Of a DNA stretch of 64,000 nt, positions 1 through 10,739 are shown one piece after another (the stretch's first letter is position 1; the number at the start of each line of letters is the position of its first letter). The stretch is from assembly GCA_020310875.1 (NCBI GenBank), contig CM035413.1, forward strand, positions 189,597,404 through 189,661,403. The letters are read 5' to 3'. A program made the position numbers and the translations under genes. The notes beneath the pieces are model-generated. The model saw only the letters and a list, made by a program, of their open reading frames with translations, did not search any database and was not told the origin of the DNA. This DNA is from Ceratopteris richardii (Eukaryota > Streptophyta > Polypodiopsida > Polypodiales > Pteridaceae).

Positions 1-869
1 TTTTGAGCTCTAGGGCTCATTAGAAAAATGTTTTCGAGCTCTACGTGACCTCGACTATTTTTTTCAAGGATAATGCATTGATATTTGGATAGGATAAGTT
101 GAGGTTGACCCATTTGTGGGACTAGAAAAGAAAGGGGGCACTTGGGAATTTCAAAAGGAAAAGGAACCCTTAAAGGTGTATATATCAAAGTGCTTGAGCA
201 GCAATTTAAGGATTGGTCTAAGCATTGGATTTTGACAGGTCTAACAAGAGCTATCCAAGGGTAATCAAATCAAGATAGGGGAAGAACGCAAGGCTTGAGA
301 AATGCTACTTCTTGGGCATCAGAGCTATCAATGAAGGTGACTCGAGGTTGGAAGAATATTCAACCCCCTCAGTCAATTATTAGCTATGGCTAAGCATTTA
401 GCATTGTGGATTAACTAAGGATGACGATAAGAACGCATCAAGTCCAAGAGACTTAATTTTTCAAGTCCAAGACTAAGATAAAAGTGTGCTATACGAAAAC
501 ATGAAGGAGAAAACTTAAGTTTGAAGGAATGAGAACTCAAAAGTACAACACAAAGTCTACTCTTGACGTAAACCTTGAAAACAAGACAAGAATCATAAGG
601 AAATAAAAACGAAACAAGCAATTAAGAACAAAGAAACATTGACAGTCAAAGTGTGTAAATTCATGAACCTTAGATCCGCGAAGCATATAGGTAAGTCAGA
701 TCGACAAAGCCTTAGATCATCAGAAGCAAGTATAGGAACTAATGCACGTTTGTGGGCACAACAATTGAATAGTTATCCTTACGAGTTGGGCTCAGATACC
801 AGTGAGTCAGAAATGGCCTCAGCACGGAAAGACGAGAAGAAGGGTTAAACATAGGATATTAGGAAAGAC
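1..869 (+). other. Unassigned 5' flank or leader of GyA
   Basis: AT-rich sequence upstream of the first recognisable coding module of GyA. I see no LTR end, primer-binding site or conserved protein here. By analogy with GyB, whose leader runs about 1.3 kb between primer site and coding region, it is probably GyA leader, with the 5' LTR outside the window. The short open frames on both strands here match nothing in GyB and are not called. Confidence 0.4.
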
Positions 870-1440
870 CCAAAGGACCCTATAGAGCCCAATTAGAATA
901 TGTCTGAACCAACCACTTAGGTGCTTGCATCTATGAGGATGGTTTGTGAAGATCAGTGGTGCAATTGCACAATCCTTACCAACCCATTGGATTAGAACAT
1001 CGACTGGTGAAATTCGAGAGAGATGCATACATAGACAAAGAAGGAACAATGTACATCATACGTACTCAACCAAATCATACCAATGACTTTGGTGTAATTC
1101 ATATCGATAGAGAAGCAAGAACCAAATTAAAAGAACCACTAGGAGAACCTAGGACACCCAGAGGGAAATCTGTACTAACAAGAGTACTAAACCTGGAATG
1201 GATCCCTCAGGATAATAGAGCATAGAATTGCTTCCAGATAAGGAAACTGATGAAGTGTTTTGGAGGTACAAAATGGAACAACCTAGTGAGGTAGACTCCA
1301 TCATGATTTACGAATTCAAGGACCGAAATACACTTAGAAAGGTTGTATACTTGGATGATACTTCAGAATGAGTATTTGTAGTGCGGCACCATGCACGACT
1401 TGCCTTCACATGGAGAGGTGAGTTAGTATTCCCTCCATCA
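870..1440 (+). pseudogene. GyA N-terminal module preceding gag (unrecognised, conserved with GyB)
   Basis: A degenerate frame encodes a roughly 190-residue module upstream of the capsid domain. It starts near a GPY-type peptide with QLEY, followed by LGACIYEDG, IGLEH and AYIDKEGTMY. Next come EPRTPRGKSVL and EWIPQDN near 1150-1215, and after a frame change near 1230, FWRYK, MIYEFKD and FTWRGELVFPP (1249-1440). GyB carries the same motifs in the same order on the opposite strand at 54,770-55,350. Conservation between two diverged copies shows the module was translated as part of the element. I do not recognise the fold. Three stops and one frameshift break it here. Possible roles are a gag matrix-like domain or a separate 5' ORF as known in Ogre-type elements; neither can be decided from this window. 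Confidence 0.6.
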
Positions 1441-2430
1441 AAAACAAATGTAAAGTCAAACCATCAGGGTGTTGGGACATCCTCAGCCCATGGTACTCAG
1501 AGAGAGAAGAATAAAGAAAGACGGGAAGTAAGTTTCACTCACCCCATAGGGAGGGATAGAACAACCATGGACACCGATAGATTGAAAAGACAAAGGCAAC
1601 CAAGAATACCAAGGGGTAGAGATGAATTTCCTCTACCTATACCACATGAACACCCTAGGGTACTAAGACGCACTCAATTAGTAAAGTCAATGAAAACCTA
1701 TTTTGATAGGACAAGAGATCCCTATGACCATGTTGCTGAATTTAAGCAGGTATTAAGAGCAGAGCAAGTAGAAGACATGTTCATGCAATACAATGTATTT
1801 GGACTAACGTTAAAGAACATCGCTTTAACTTGGTTCCAACCATTGCAACAAAGGCAATTTCGAAATATTCATCACTTTTTAGAGTCATTCATCATGGAAT
1901 TCTCTAAAAGTTGAATCAGACATGATACTTCTTCATTGATTCATAGCTTCAAACAAACCCCTCATGAAATAGCTAGAATTGCAAGACATAGGTTTCGACA
2001 ATATGTTGAGAGATGTCCGATGCCAGAGTTACCCTCATAGGCCAAGCAAGTGTCATTGTTTTTAGATGGCCTCTTAAGCTCTAAACTATGCTCTTATGTA
2101 TACTTAAAGGAACCCAGAACACTAGAGCAATGTGCGAGAATTGGTTTCGCCATTGAGGACAACCTAGGAGATGAGTTGGAACTCTCAAAGGTTTATAAGG
2201 ACTCAGATTGTTCATCTCTAGCATCCTCAAAACTTTCTAGCTCGATAGAAGACCTAGCAGAAAAAATGGCCCGAAAACTAGGAGTTTCTAGTAAGCAGAT
2301 GCCTAGATTAACAACAAACAAGCGTTCTTATACCTGTGGTGGCAATCATATGGCAAATGTTTGTCCCAATGTAACACAACTACAAGCCAACCCTAGTGGC
2401 CAATATTGTGCGATTGAGAGATGATATATG
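1441..2430 (+). pseudogene. gag: GyA gag: capsid domain and first zinc knuckle
   Basis: Encodes the structural protein that packages element RNA. The capsid-like core runs from TQLVKSMKTYFD (about 1672) through DPYDHVAEF, the ALTWFQPL motif, LESFIMEFSKS and, after a TGA at 1912, the SSLIHSF and LFLDGLL stretches. This matches the plant Ty3 retrotransposon gag family and aligns throughout with GyB gag. The first zinc knuckle (about 2325-2370) has lost its first cysteine to serine (SYTCGG...H...C). Two stops interrupt the frame at 1912 and about 2037, then a TGA ends it at 2422. Confidence 0.8.
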
Positions 2431-3060
2431 AACCACACTGCTTAGGACTACCCATACAAAAAACAAGTAGTAAGACAGAACTACCCACAAGCATACCCCC
2501 AACCAGGAAGGTATTAAGCTCAATACAATGCTCAGCCTCATTACTACAGGCCTCCACAGAACTATCCCTATCAGGCTCAACAGAGACCTCAACCCATTTT
2601 AGCTCAGCAACCACCCCCACTAGCGAATGTCATCCCCCTCGAATACGATGCTGCAGAAGAGAACCTCAATAGGGCTTTAGTGCCTTCTTCACCCCTGATC
2701 ACTGAAAGTGACCCTAATTCTAACAGTTTTGACTGTGCCCATGTAGATAGTCCACCCGCATATTACATGGAGTCACCAAAACATGTGGAAACATATCAAT
2801 ATGATAGTCTACCATTGGAACCCAGTTGGGAGCCCAACTATGCTAATACGAACCCTAATCCATGGCCCCAATTAAGACAACAAAGACCATAAGGCCCTAG
2901 AAGACCATGCTTTAAGTTCCAAGGAGATCATTTCATAAAGGATTGTCCACATCCTTCGATAGCAGGATAGTCACAATACTATAACATACAAGGTTTTTGT
3001 GCCAAGTGTGGTAAAGAGCATGTCATCAGAGATTGTATGAAGAACCCTGTTAATGTCTCA
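2431..3060 (+). pseudogene. GyA gag C-terminal region with two more zinc knuckles
   Basis: A low-complexity Pro/Gln/Tyr stretch (2431-2890) leads to two further CCHC boxes. The box at about 2910-2948 has its second cysteine changed to phenylalanine (CFKF...H...C). The box at about 2999-3037 is intact, CAKCGKEHVIRDC. With the knuckle near 2340 the element had three, matched one for one in GyB at 53.87-53.91 and 53.18-53.31 kb. CCHC knuckles bind nucleic acid during packaging. Stop codons occur throughout. Confidence 0.65.
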
Positions 3061-3810
3061 AAAGTGATACCCATTAATGTGATAGGTATTGTACATAACT
3101 AAGATGGATCCTACCCTACATATGTGCTTATCCAAGCTATAACAAGAGCCCATGCGCTCTTACGGAATTAACAGCTTAATCCTGAAAAGGTAGCCAAAAC
3201 TAGTGAAGTTGGAGAGTCTAGTAATAAAAAAAATAAATCTTAGAAAGATTCTAGAGAAAGAACTAAAAGGAAGTGGGGTAAAGAGATAACTGAGTTAGAA
3301 GTAAGACTCAAGGAATCTAGAGCCAAAATCCTAGAATTGACTTTGCAAGAATCTAATCGAGAGAATCCAACTCAGAGATCAAGATCAGTTCTCGCTTAAC
3401 CCACACTAGAAGATCGAGACATGATGTTTTGTGCCTATCAGGCGAGATTAAAAGAAGGACCCTAGGTAGCTGAAATGAGTAAGAACTACCCAAGAGCAGA
3501 TTTAGAAATTGACAGAACTAAACTGTGCATGAAGATGGTAGAGTCTGCACAAGCTATGTTCAAAGCCTCTCGATATATTAATTGGAACAACATGGCAAAA
3601 CTTGAATTACACCTTCAAGGACTACTGGAGAGGTTAGAATACTTGATCAATAGCAATGAGAAAAAGAATCTGCATAGGAGCCCTCTTGTTTTGGAGACAC
3701 AGGAAAGGAATGCACCATCCCTATCTCAAGTTCCAAATACAGAAGCTGCAAACAACCTGTCCTCCATACCCAAGTATTCACATGGTTTTCTAAGAGAAAG
3801 CCAAGAATAG
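3061..3810 (+). pseudogene. GyA gag-pol linker: charged coiled-coil region
   Basis: Degenerate frame collinear with GyB 52,587-53,177. Shared landmarks are PINVIG near 3070, ITRAHAL, a Lys/Arg/Glu-rich coiled-coil stretch (KRKWGKEITELEVRLKE), and then YPRADLEIDRTKLCMKM (3487-3540). The region sits between the zinc knuckles and the protease. Its role is unknown; a virion scaffold or oligomerisation segment is a guess from the heptad-like composition. The intact part is 3475-3810, 111 residues. Confidence 0.5.
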
Positions 3811-3861
3811 AAGTGGAGAAAAGAGCAAGAAACCCATCCTCCTATTCCAAAAATAGTTGAC

Positions 3862-4767
3862 TTGCAAGAACAATTCCCCCAAGACATCCACTCTATCTAT
3901 GACGATGAAGAGGAAGAGCAACTGAGTGAACAAATGGAGTTTGAATCTAAGTCTTTGCAAGAATTACCTCAGTTCACAGGACCTTGGGAAGCCAAGTCTA
4001 TCAACATGAGAGCACCCATGATACTAATAAGGAAAGAAGAATCAGTGATTCCTAGGAGCACGGAAGTGATCAAGAACACTCGAGTACAGTGCCATCTCAC
4101 TCTAGAAGAACTGTTGAAGGTTAAACCACAATTATGGAAGCACATAACAAACCAATTCCTTGAGGTTGCTATTGCTCCCTTGCAAATAGGATCACACAAC
4201 AAGGCACAAGAGATAACGATAGAACGAATTGGAGACGTGAGCGAAGGAGAGGAAGGTAACACTTATCTTCCAATAACCCACAAACACTACACCACCAAAG
4301 CCATCTTAGATTCAGAAGTTGGGGTAGCCATCGCTACCACTGCCTTATGGAAATGTTGGGGTAAGCCAGCATTAAGACCCACCAGGATGAAGCTACAAAT
4401 GGCTGATGGACATATAGAAAAGTCATTGGGCTTACTAGAAGGCATATCTCTCACCACTTGTGGTGTGGATTTTGAGCATACTTTCGCCATTTTTTATTTT
4501 GGGAAAAATCATGCTTATGAGATGATTTTAGGACGACCATTCATGCATCAATTGAAAATTGTATAAGATTGGGGAACTAATTATTTGTACTTGCAACATT
4601 TAGGAGTGACTACTAAAGTCAATCTTAAAGACTATTCCCATCAAGATGTACCCCTAATCCAATGGAACACCATCCATAAGACACACGAAGAAATAGAGTT
4701 CGTATACTCATTGAAATCAGATCCTCATGGTTGCATGAGGATACTCATCTATGGATGTGTAAGGTAG
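3862..4767 (+). pseudogene. GyA aspartic protease (first retropepsin) and flanks
   Basis: The 234-codon open stretch 3862-4566 ends in a retropepsin-like domain: TKAILDSEVGVAIATTALW near 4290-4350, LQMADG near 4393, and the ILGRPFM flap-end motif near 4525. The family active site is D-S/T-G; here the glycine is glutamate (DSE), so the enzyme should be inactive. The frame goes on to 4767 after a stop at 4564. Retropepsins cleave the gag-pol polyprotein in the virus-like particle. Its place between gag and RT is the normal Ty3 position. Confidence 0.75.
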
Positions 4768-5374
4768 AAAAACAAGAGGAAGAACAGTTAGAAGCTAGGA
4801 CCTTAGGTTCAGAACAACATCTAGGAACCCTTCAAGACCCAACTTATGCACCCATAGTATTTCTAGAGGATGAATTCGAGCCTCAGAGTTGGGTAGAAAT
4901 CTTAGCTACAATGGACATAGTGGTGAATGAAGAAGAATGGACCCCTCATTGTGATGAAGATGGAGATGACATTTCCATTTTTATGATTGAACCTATCGAG
5001 GAAGACTTTATCTTAGAAGAATGCATGGAAGTGACCCAAGATAAAGACGAGAATAGTGATGAGGACCTAGAATCCATCATCATGGAACCCTTCTGTTCCA
5101 CAAAAGAGGAATATCTTTATTTTGTAGAGGCCAAAACTCCTAAAGCAAAAAAGGAAAATCAATTGCAATGACATGAGTCCCTTACAGAAAGCAAGCAAAA
5201 GAAGAGAAGGAAATCACCTAAGATAGAAGAAGAGGAAGAACCACTCATGGAAGTACCAAAGAACCTCAAGAAGTATGAATTAGAAGATAGATGGATCATG
5301 GCACGAATGCCTAAAAGGAAAGTTGTCATTGGAGAAGTATATGAAAATCGAGAGAAAACCAAAAAAAAATCATA
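4731..5374 (+). pseudogene. GyA protease-RT spacer, acidic
   Basis: The 146-codon open stretch 4731-5171 is strongly acidic (many Glu/Asp, e.g. DEDGDDISIFMIEPIEED) and is followed to 5374 by a Lys/Glu-rich tail with stops. It lies in a different frame from the protease, so a frameshift falls between 4585 and 4731. No domain is recognised. Plant Athila/Tat elements commonly carry a variable spacer here. Confidence 0.4.
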
Positions 5375-6300
5375 GTGACCATGGAAGAAGGAGAAGAAAA
5401 GTGTACATACATAGGGAATGATTTGAATAGTGAAGAAGAAGAGGTAATTGCCCTATTGCATGAATATAGAGATGTGTTCGCTTGGAGTTACAAAGACTTG
5501 AAAGGAGTACACCCCGATATATGCTCCCACAGAATCCCTATGACTCCAGATGCCAAACCTACGAAACAGAAACCATACACGTACAATGATAACTACGCTG
5601 CTAAGATTAAAGAAGAAATAGATCGGTTGATAGAAGCAAGATTAATTTACGAAATTGAGCATACTGAATGCATATCCCCCATTGTGGTTATGCCCAAGAA
5701 AAATGGGAAATTGTGTGTGTGTGTGTGTATTAACCTTAAAAACGTTAATGCCGCCATGATTAGAGATAGTTATCCTCTTCCTATCACAGAACACATTGGA
5801 AAGAGTTGCGGGGAAGGAAGTTTATAGCTTTCTGGATGGTTTCTCAGGCTATATTCAAGTAGCCATTGCTTGTGCAGATTGAAATAAGATGGCCTTTGCC
5901 CCAGAATGGGGAATATTTGCATTTTGTGTGATGCCACTTGGGCTAACAAATGCACCCACCACTTTCCAATGACTTATGTGTCATGTTTTTAAGGAATTCC
6001 TACGAAAGAATTTGGAAGTTTATGTTGATGATATATGTACTCATTTGAATATGGGGGAGACTCATATCCCAGAATTAAGGCAAGTATTTGACAAATGTCG
6101 AGGATATCAAGTTTCTCTGAACCTAGAAATGTGTGTTTTCATGGTCACACAAGGCAAAATTCTAGGACACATTGTGTCAAATTTTAGAATTTTGACAGAT
6201 GAAGAAAACATGAAAGTAATTGCAGACCTACCTAGGCCAAATAACATAAAAGAGGTGCAGGCTTTCATGGGTCATTGTGATTATTACAGATGATTCATAC
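5375..6300 (+). pseudogene. GyA reverse transcriptase
   Basis: RT motifs appear in order: YIGNDL and the DVFAWSYKDLKGV N-terminal signature (5410-5510), HRIP near 5529, EEIDRLIEA, ISPIVVMPKKNGKL (about 5670-5710), a broken FLDGFSGY stretch near 5830, MPLGLTNAP near 5930, and the catalytic YVDD at about 6020-6031. A (GT)n microsatellite at about 5714-5730 has expanded within the KLRVCVDYR-like motif, giving repeated Val-Cys. Frameshifts near 5810 and several stops (5823, 5881, 5971) break it. The domain copied element RNA into DNA. Confidence 0.85.
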
Positions 6301-6860
6301 ACATGTATGCTATCATAGCCAAACCTCTCTACTCTCTCTTGACCAAGTTTGAATGGACAGATGAATGCGAAAGTTCATTCAATGAACTTAAATGATGCAT
6401 GTGCTCAACACAAATATTAACAACCCTAGATTGGAGTAATTCATTCCATGTACATGTGGATGCATCCAACTATGCCATAGGATGTGTGTTGGCACAACCT
6501 ACGAATGAAGGTAATGTAGATCTCCCTATAGGTTACTCAAGTAGACAATTGAATGGAGCAGAAAGAAATTACACCACTACCGAACTAGAAGGATTAGGAA
6601 TGATCTACGCAGTAAAGAAATTGAGGCATTACTTGTTGGCAAATAAGTTCAAGTTCTTCACAAATCATCAAGCATTATTGTACTTAGGCAATACGCCCTG
6701 TAATACCGGACGATTGATATGATGGTTTCTATTGTTCATGGAGTATGACTTTGAAGTCGTAGTCAGGAAGGGAAAGACACACCTTAGAGATGAACACCTC
6801 TTAAGATAAACCATGAAAGAAGCTCCTCAAGGAATAGCAGATGAACTACCCGATGTATAT
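6301..6860 (+). pseudogene. GyA RNase H
   Basis: Open stretch 6399-6722 in the RT C-terminal frame has HVDASNYAIGCVLAQ (first catalytic Asp, about 6453), SSRQLNGAERNYTTTELEGL (catalytic Glu) and a third acidic position changed, FFTNHQALLYL in place of the usual TDH. The third Asp is therefore lost to Asn. A tether segment follows. The Ty3-type RNase H degrades the RNA strand during reverse transcription. Confidence 0.8.
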
Positions 6861-7049
6861 TTGTTTAACCTTGTGATAGTGCCAGAATGGGCTAAACTGA
6901 TTGTCCCCATTCTCACATACGGACCCAAGAACCCAAGGATTAGGATCAAAGAAGGAGAAATCGCCAAGTCACAAAGATAATCAAATAATAGTAGGAAGTA
7001 TATATAAATAAGATAAGTAGCAGATTCTTGGTTTTTGTGTAGAAGAATC

Positions 7050-8500
7050 AGAACACACGAATTGGTTACAATTAGCACATGTAGGTGCATTAAATCAACA
7101 TCATTCAAAATATTTTACATTGCAAACTCTGCATAGACTAGGAGTATATTAGCCTTCTATGGAAGTAGATGTCTACAAGTTGTGTAAAGAATTCCCTGTC
7201 TGTTGTGAAAGACCACCGACCGAACATGCCACATTATATCATATGTCTCTCACACCAAAATGGGGTGAACCTTTAGTGAGGTACTTCAGGACAAAAACAT
7301 TCCCTCAAGGAATGACCTTGGCATAACAATGCAGTCTAGAGCAGGAAGCTCAAGACTATTCACTTATTGGTGACAATCTATAAAAACAAGGAAGAGACGG
7401 ATACCTAAGACAATGTGCTCATGAGAGCGATTATTTGAGCGTACTAGAGACTACACACCAAGGTGCTGCAGGAGGTCATTTTGGCCCCAATAGGATAATC
7501 AAAACCGTACTCTTTGCAGGATTATGGTGGCCCTTTCTTCACATGGATGCACATACCCATGTTAAGAGATGTGACCTGTGCCAAAGAACTCAGTTTTATA
7601 CTCGCAAAGATGAATGATGGGAGGATGTGCATTTTATAAGTGGGGTATAGATTTTTTAAGACCCATTAACCCCCCTGCAAAAGGTACTCATGCGGAATAC
7701 ATCATAGTTGCAACAGATTATCTTACCAAATGGGTAGAGGCCAAGGCCACAAAAACGAATGATGCACACACGACTTCAAAATTCTTATTTGAAAATGTCT
7801 TTACAAGATATGGATTTCCTATACAGCTAGTGAGCGATCGAGGAACTCATTTTCTAAATGAGGTCATTGAATATTTGTTATAGGATTTTATGGTGATTTA
7901 CAAGAAATCCGCACCATATCATCCTCAGACCAATGGTCAAGCAGACGGCACTAACAAGATCCTTTGTATTGTACTGATGAAACTCGTGAACAACAAATGT
8001 TTCGATTGGGACAAACAATTACACCACGCTATTTGGGCATATCGAGTGGCCTACAAGTCCGTACTCAATGCAACTCCCTTTCATATGGTTTTTGATGAGA
8101 ACGTTGTTCTTCCTTTGGACTTTTTGATACCCACCCTTAAGGCTACACAAGAACACCAATGGACCGGTTATGAATTATCATCAAGAATAATGGACTTGGA
8201 ATGATTATGAGAAACCAGGCTGAAAGCAGCAGTGGGCATATATGCCGCAAAGAAACGATAGAAAGCCTATTTTGATGCACATGTGAAAGATAAAGGCTTA
8301 AAAGAAGGAGATTTAGTCCTAGTATATATGCTGAAACAACATGCACGAAAATTAGAAAGGTGAGGCTATGCACCTATGATCATTAACAGGCTTTCAACAA
8401 GTGCAGTAGTACAATTAGCCACCCTAGAAGGAGAGATAATGCCTAATTACATTAGTGGTTGTAGATTCAAGCTTTATCAGGAACCTCTTAAAGAGGATAT
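7050..8500 (+). pseudogene. GyA integrase
   Basis: A zinc-binding N-terminus is seen at 7435-7613 (HQGAAGGH...CDLC). The catalytic core has GIDFLRPI near 7640, VSDRGTHF near 7830, and SAPYHPQTNGQADGTN near 7908-7960, where the catalytic Glu position reads Asp. A degenerate C-terminal segment (DLVLVY...GYAP...GEIMPNYISGCRFK, 8310-8480) follows in the same frame. The frame changes at 7613 and stops fall at about 7881 and 8202. Integrase inserts the cDNA. The frame continues without a shift into the second protease-like domain. Confidence 0.85.
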
Positions 8501-8504
8501 GCTT

Positions 8505-9070
8505 AGATGACTCACATTGGCAAATAAGCATAAGGAGGAGGAACAACGAATATGCGCAGAAGCTCAGGCACAAGCTATAGAACACATTAAGCGCATGAAG
8601 CTAAGAAGACAAGGACTAGGGAGAGAACATTATAACCAACTGGAAGCAACACCCAGATACCCCATGGCCATGTGTCAAGAAAAGTCAACCACTCATCCTA
8701 GCATAGTGGATAGGAGACCATTCATTACAGTTAGGCTAGAGCACGGCGACCCTTGCCATGAGCTCAAGGCTTTAATTGACTTAGGTGTTGCGACTAGTGT
8801 GATTAGATGGTCCCACTATAAGGACTCAGGAATAGAAATATGACCAATTGATGCATACCTTATAGGGCTAGGAGGCATGGAAACCCCTTGCATGGGTGAG
8901 GTGGACCTTCTTATCCTCATACATGAAGTGACCATGATAGTGAAGCTCTTAGTGTGCCATGATGACGACCTGATAGAACCCCTAATCCTTGGCCAAGATT
9001 GGCTATATGATCACTCACTATACCTAAATCTTAGATAAGGATCCTTGGAATTGGAACCTTAGACCAACAG
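8505..9070 (+). pseudogene. GyA second retropepsin-like domain, downstream of integrase
   Basis: In the integrase frame, a Glu/Arg-rich helix (8520-8610) leads into RRPFITVRLEHG, then LKALIDLGVATSVIR (about 8764-8810), a GLGGMET loop, and LIEPLILGQDWLYDH (about 8970-9010). This is the retropepsin pattern: a beta strand, D-x-G-A/V-x-T-S-V-I at the active site (here D-L-G), and the hydrophobic-ILG-x-DWL motif near the C-terminus. It differs from the first protease, which ends in ILGRPFM. Stops at 8842 and 9037 break it. Ty3 elements normally have a single protease upstream of RT, so a second one after integrase is unusual. Confidence 0.65.
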
Positions 9071-9620
9071 TGAGTGATACCGCTTGACTTCGCTAAAGGC
9101 ACTCCACCTGAGGTATGTAACCCTAGACCATATGAACTGCATGTGAAAGGGAGATCCAAAGATCCTTGGCCAGATAACTCATGTTACGTCTACACCAACC
9201 CACATGGGCTTGGCGATGGACAATTACCATTCAGAAGAACGTCAACTGATTTTCCCTTGGTCTTCCTGCAAACTAGAAGGGATCACCACCCAACAAATGG
9301 GTCAGATGGGTTGCATCAGCGGTCAGGTGGACTCCATCAATAGCCAAATGGGCACTATAGCCTCCAATGCCCATCCTTCCACACTGACTATGGACTGGCT
9401 GAGATCTGTGGTATAGAATGTCTCACTTCCTAATGGGAAAGTTTTGCAAGTGTTGGACATCCCTTCTTTTCCAAAGTAGAGTGTCAACTGGAGCTCTCAC
9501 TCCCAACCACGAAGAACTCAACCATGATGGAGGAACCCAAACCGACGATCATACCGGACGATGCAAAGAATGCAGTAGTATCAGCATCACAAAGCAAGTG
9601 GCATGAACCAAGTATGGGTA
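9071..9620 (+). pseudogene. GyA C-terminal extension after second protease
   Basis: The integrase/protease-2 frame continues with 9204-9416 open (HSEERQLIFPW, then a Gln/Met/Ser-rich run with repeated SINSQMG/GCISGQVDS) and past a TAG to about 9470. The region reads like a disordered or coiled segment. No domain is recognised and I found no counterpart in GyB. Confidence 0.35.
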
Positions 9621-10321
9621 CCAAAAGGACAGAATGCACCAACAGTTTCCAACAACGCAAACAATGCTAAGACAAAGTTTCAGCAGAATTAGAGGCAATA
9701 TTCAACACCCCCTCAATCTCCTTCTACCTCGACAAGGCTTTGATAGATCTGGATCGCCAAGCAATACTTAAAACCATCCCAAACCCATGCAGATATGGGT
9801 ATACAAACACTGTATTATAGCCCAACACTCAAACCATGTAACATATACCCCTCAGAAATCTCTTCACCCCGCAACACCACAACATCCAATATCATTAGTT
9901 GTCCCTCAACAGAAGGATACCACCCACTCAGCAACCCTTAGTAAATGGATACCGAAATGTATCCAGAAGTCTTCTCATGAGTGGTTGTCTAACATTACCC
10001 CCATCCCAAAGAATCAAACCTCTTGTAGTAATTCTTTCACAACTGAACTTTGTATAAACCCACCCACACTAACCCACCATCACTTATAATAACTTCTCAT
10101 CACAAGCAATGTATGCATTATCTAAAGCATGTAGGTTTCTAGAGACCTGCATTAGTTTTGCAAAAATCATTCCATAAACCACCTCATAACACTTAGCTAC
10201 ACGGGCTACACATCGGTTATTGAAAGGGATTATGGTCTCACCTTACTAGGATCATGATTAATTTCCATACTAATGTGCTAATCTTTTGTAGCAGATCTTC
10301 TCCACATTCATCTCGCTCATC
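9621..10321 (+). other. GyA 3' region, no recognisable gene
   Basis: A Pro/His/Thr-coding, CA-rich stretch. The only open stretch, 9787-10,089, is compositionally simple and matches no family. No polypurine tract or LTR start is visible. Confidence 0.35.
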
Positions 10322-10693
10322 ATGCCGATAGAAGGACCCTCCGTAGTTGGCCCTAGTGCATCGGTGGTCAATTTTGATAATATACTAGTTGAACCATATC
10401 CTATGTTACAACTACCAGAGTTTCAAGTGTTCCTAGGACCAATGCCCATTGATGATCCTCCTATGGGATACACCAAAAAAGTTCATAGTAATTCTCATTG
10501 GTCCCAAGGTTTAGTAGGTCCCTTAGCGGATGCCGACTTCATCTTTGATGCCATGTTAAGTTTTTATAATATTAAGTGGGGCAAGTATCAACATTTCTCC
10601 AGAGATTTTGAAGCGCTCCAAAATATAGAAGAGTTAAAGCACATTTGGGCTAGAGCAGGTTTTACGAAATATTTCAATGACCCATTGCCCTAA
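10322..10693 (+). CDS. Unrecognised 123-residue ORF at GyA 3' end
   Basis: An uninterrupted ATG-initiated frame in a region otherwise full of stops. Features include an acidic/Pro-rich N-terminus and a C-terminal stretch with WGKYQHFSRDFEALQNIEELKHIWARAGF. I recognise no family. Its place downstream of pol, on the same strand, fits the additional 3' ORF of some Tat-lineage elements. The frame stays suggestive for about 40 further codons (CYYLVKSHQAFEDKDLLGTF) after its stop, up to the copia junction near 10,740, so it may be the 5' part of a longer truncated protein. Confidence 0.35.
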   Translation: MPIEGPSVVGPSASVVNFDNILVEPYPMLQLPEFQVFLGPMPIDDPPMGYTKKVHSNSHWSQGLVGPLADADFIFDAMLSFYNIKWGKYQHFSRDFEALQNIEELKHIWARAGFTKYFNDPLP

Positions 10694-10739
10694 CCTGATT
10701 TTTATAGATGCTACTATCTTGTGAAGTCACATCAGGCCT

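Noticed and set aside
3969-4262. Minus-strand frame of 97 codons in GyA
   Set aside because: Shadow of the sense gag-pro frame.
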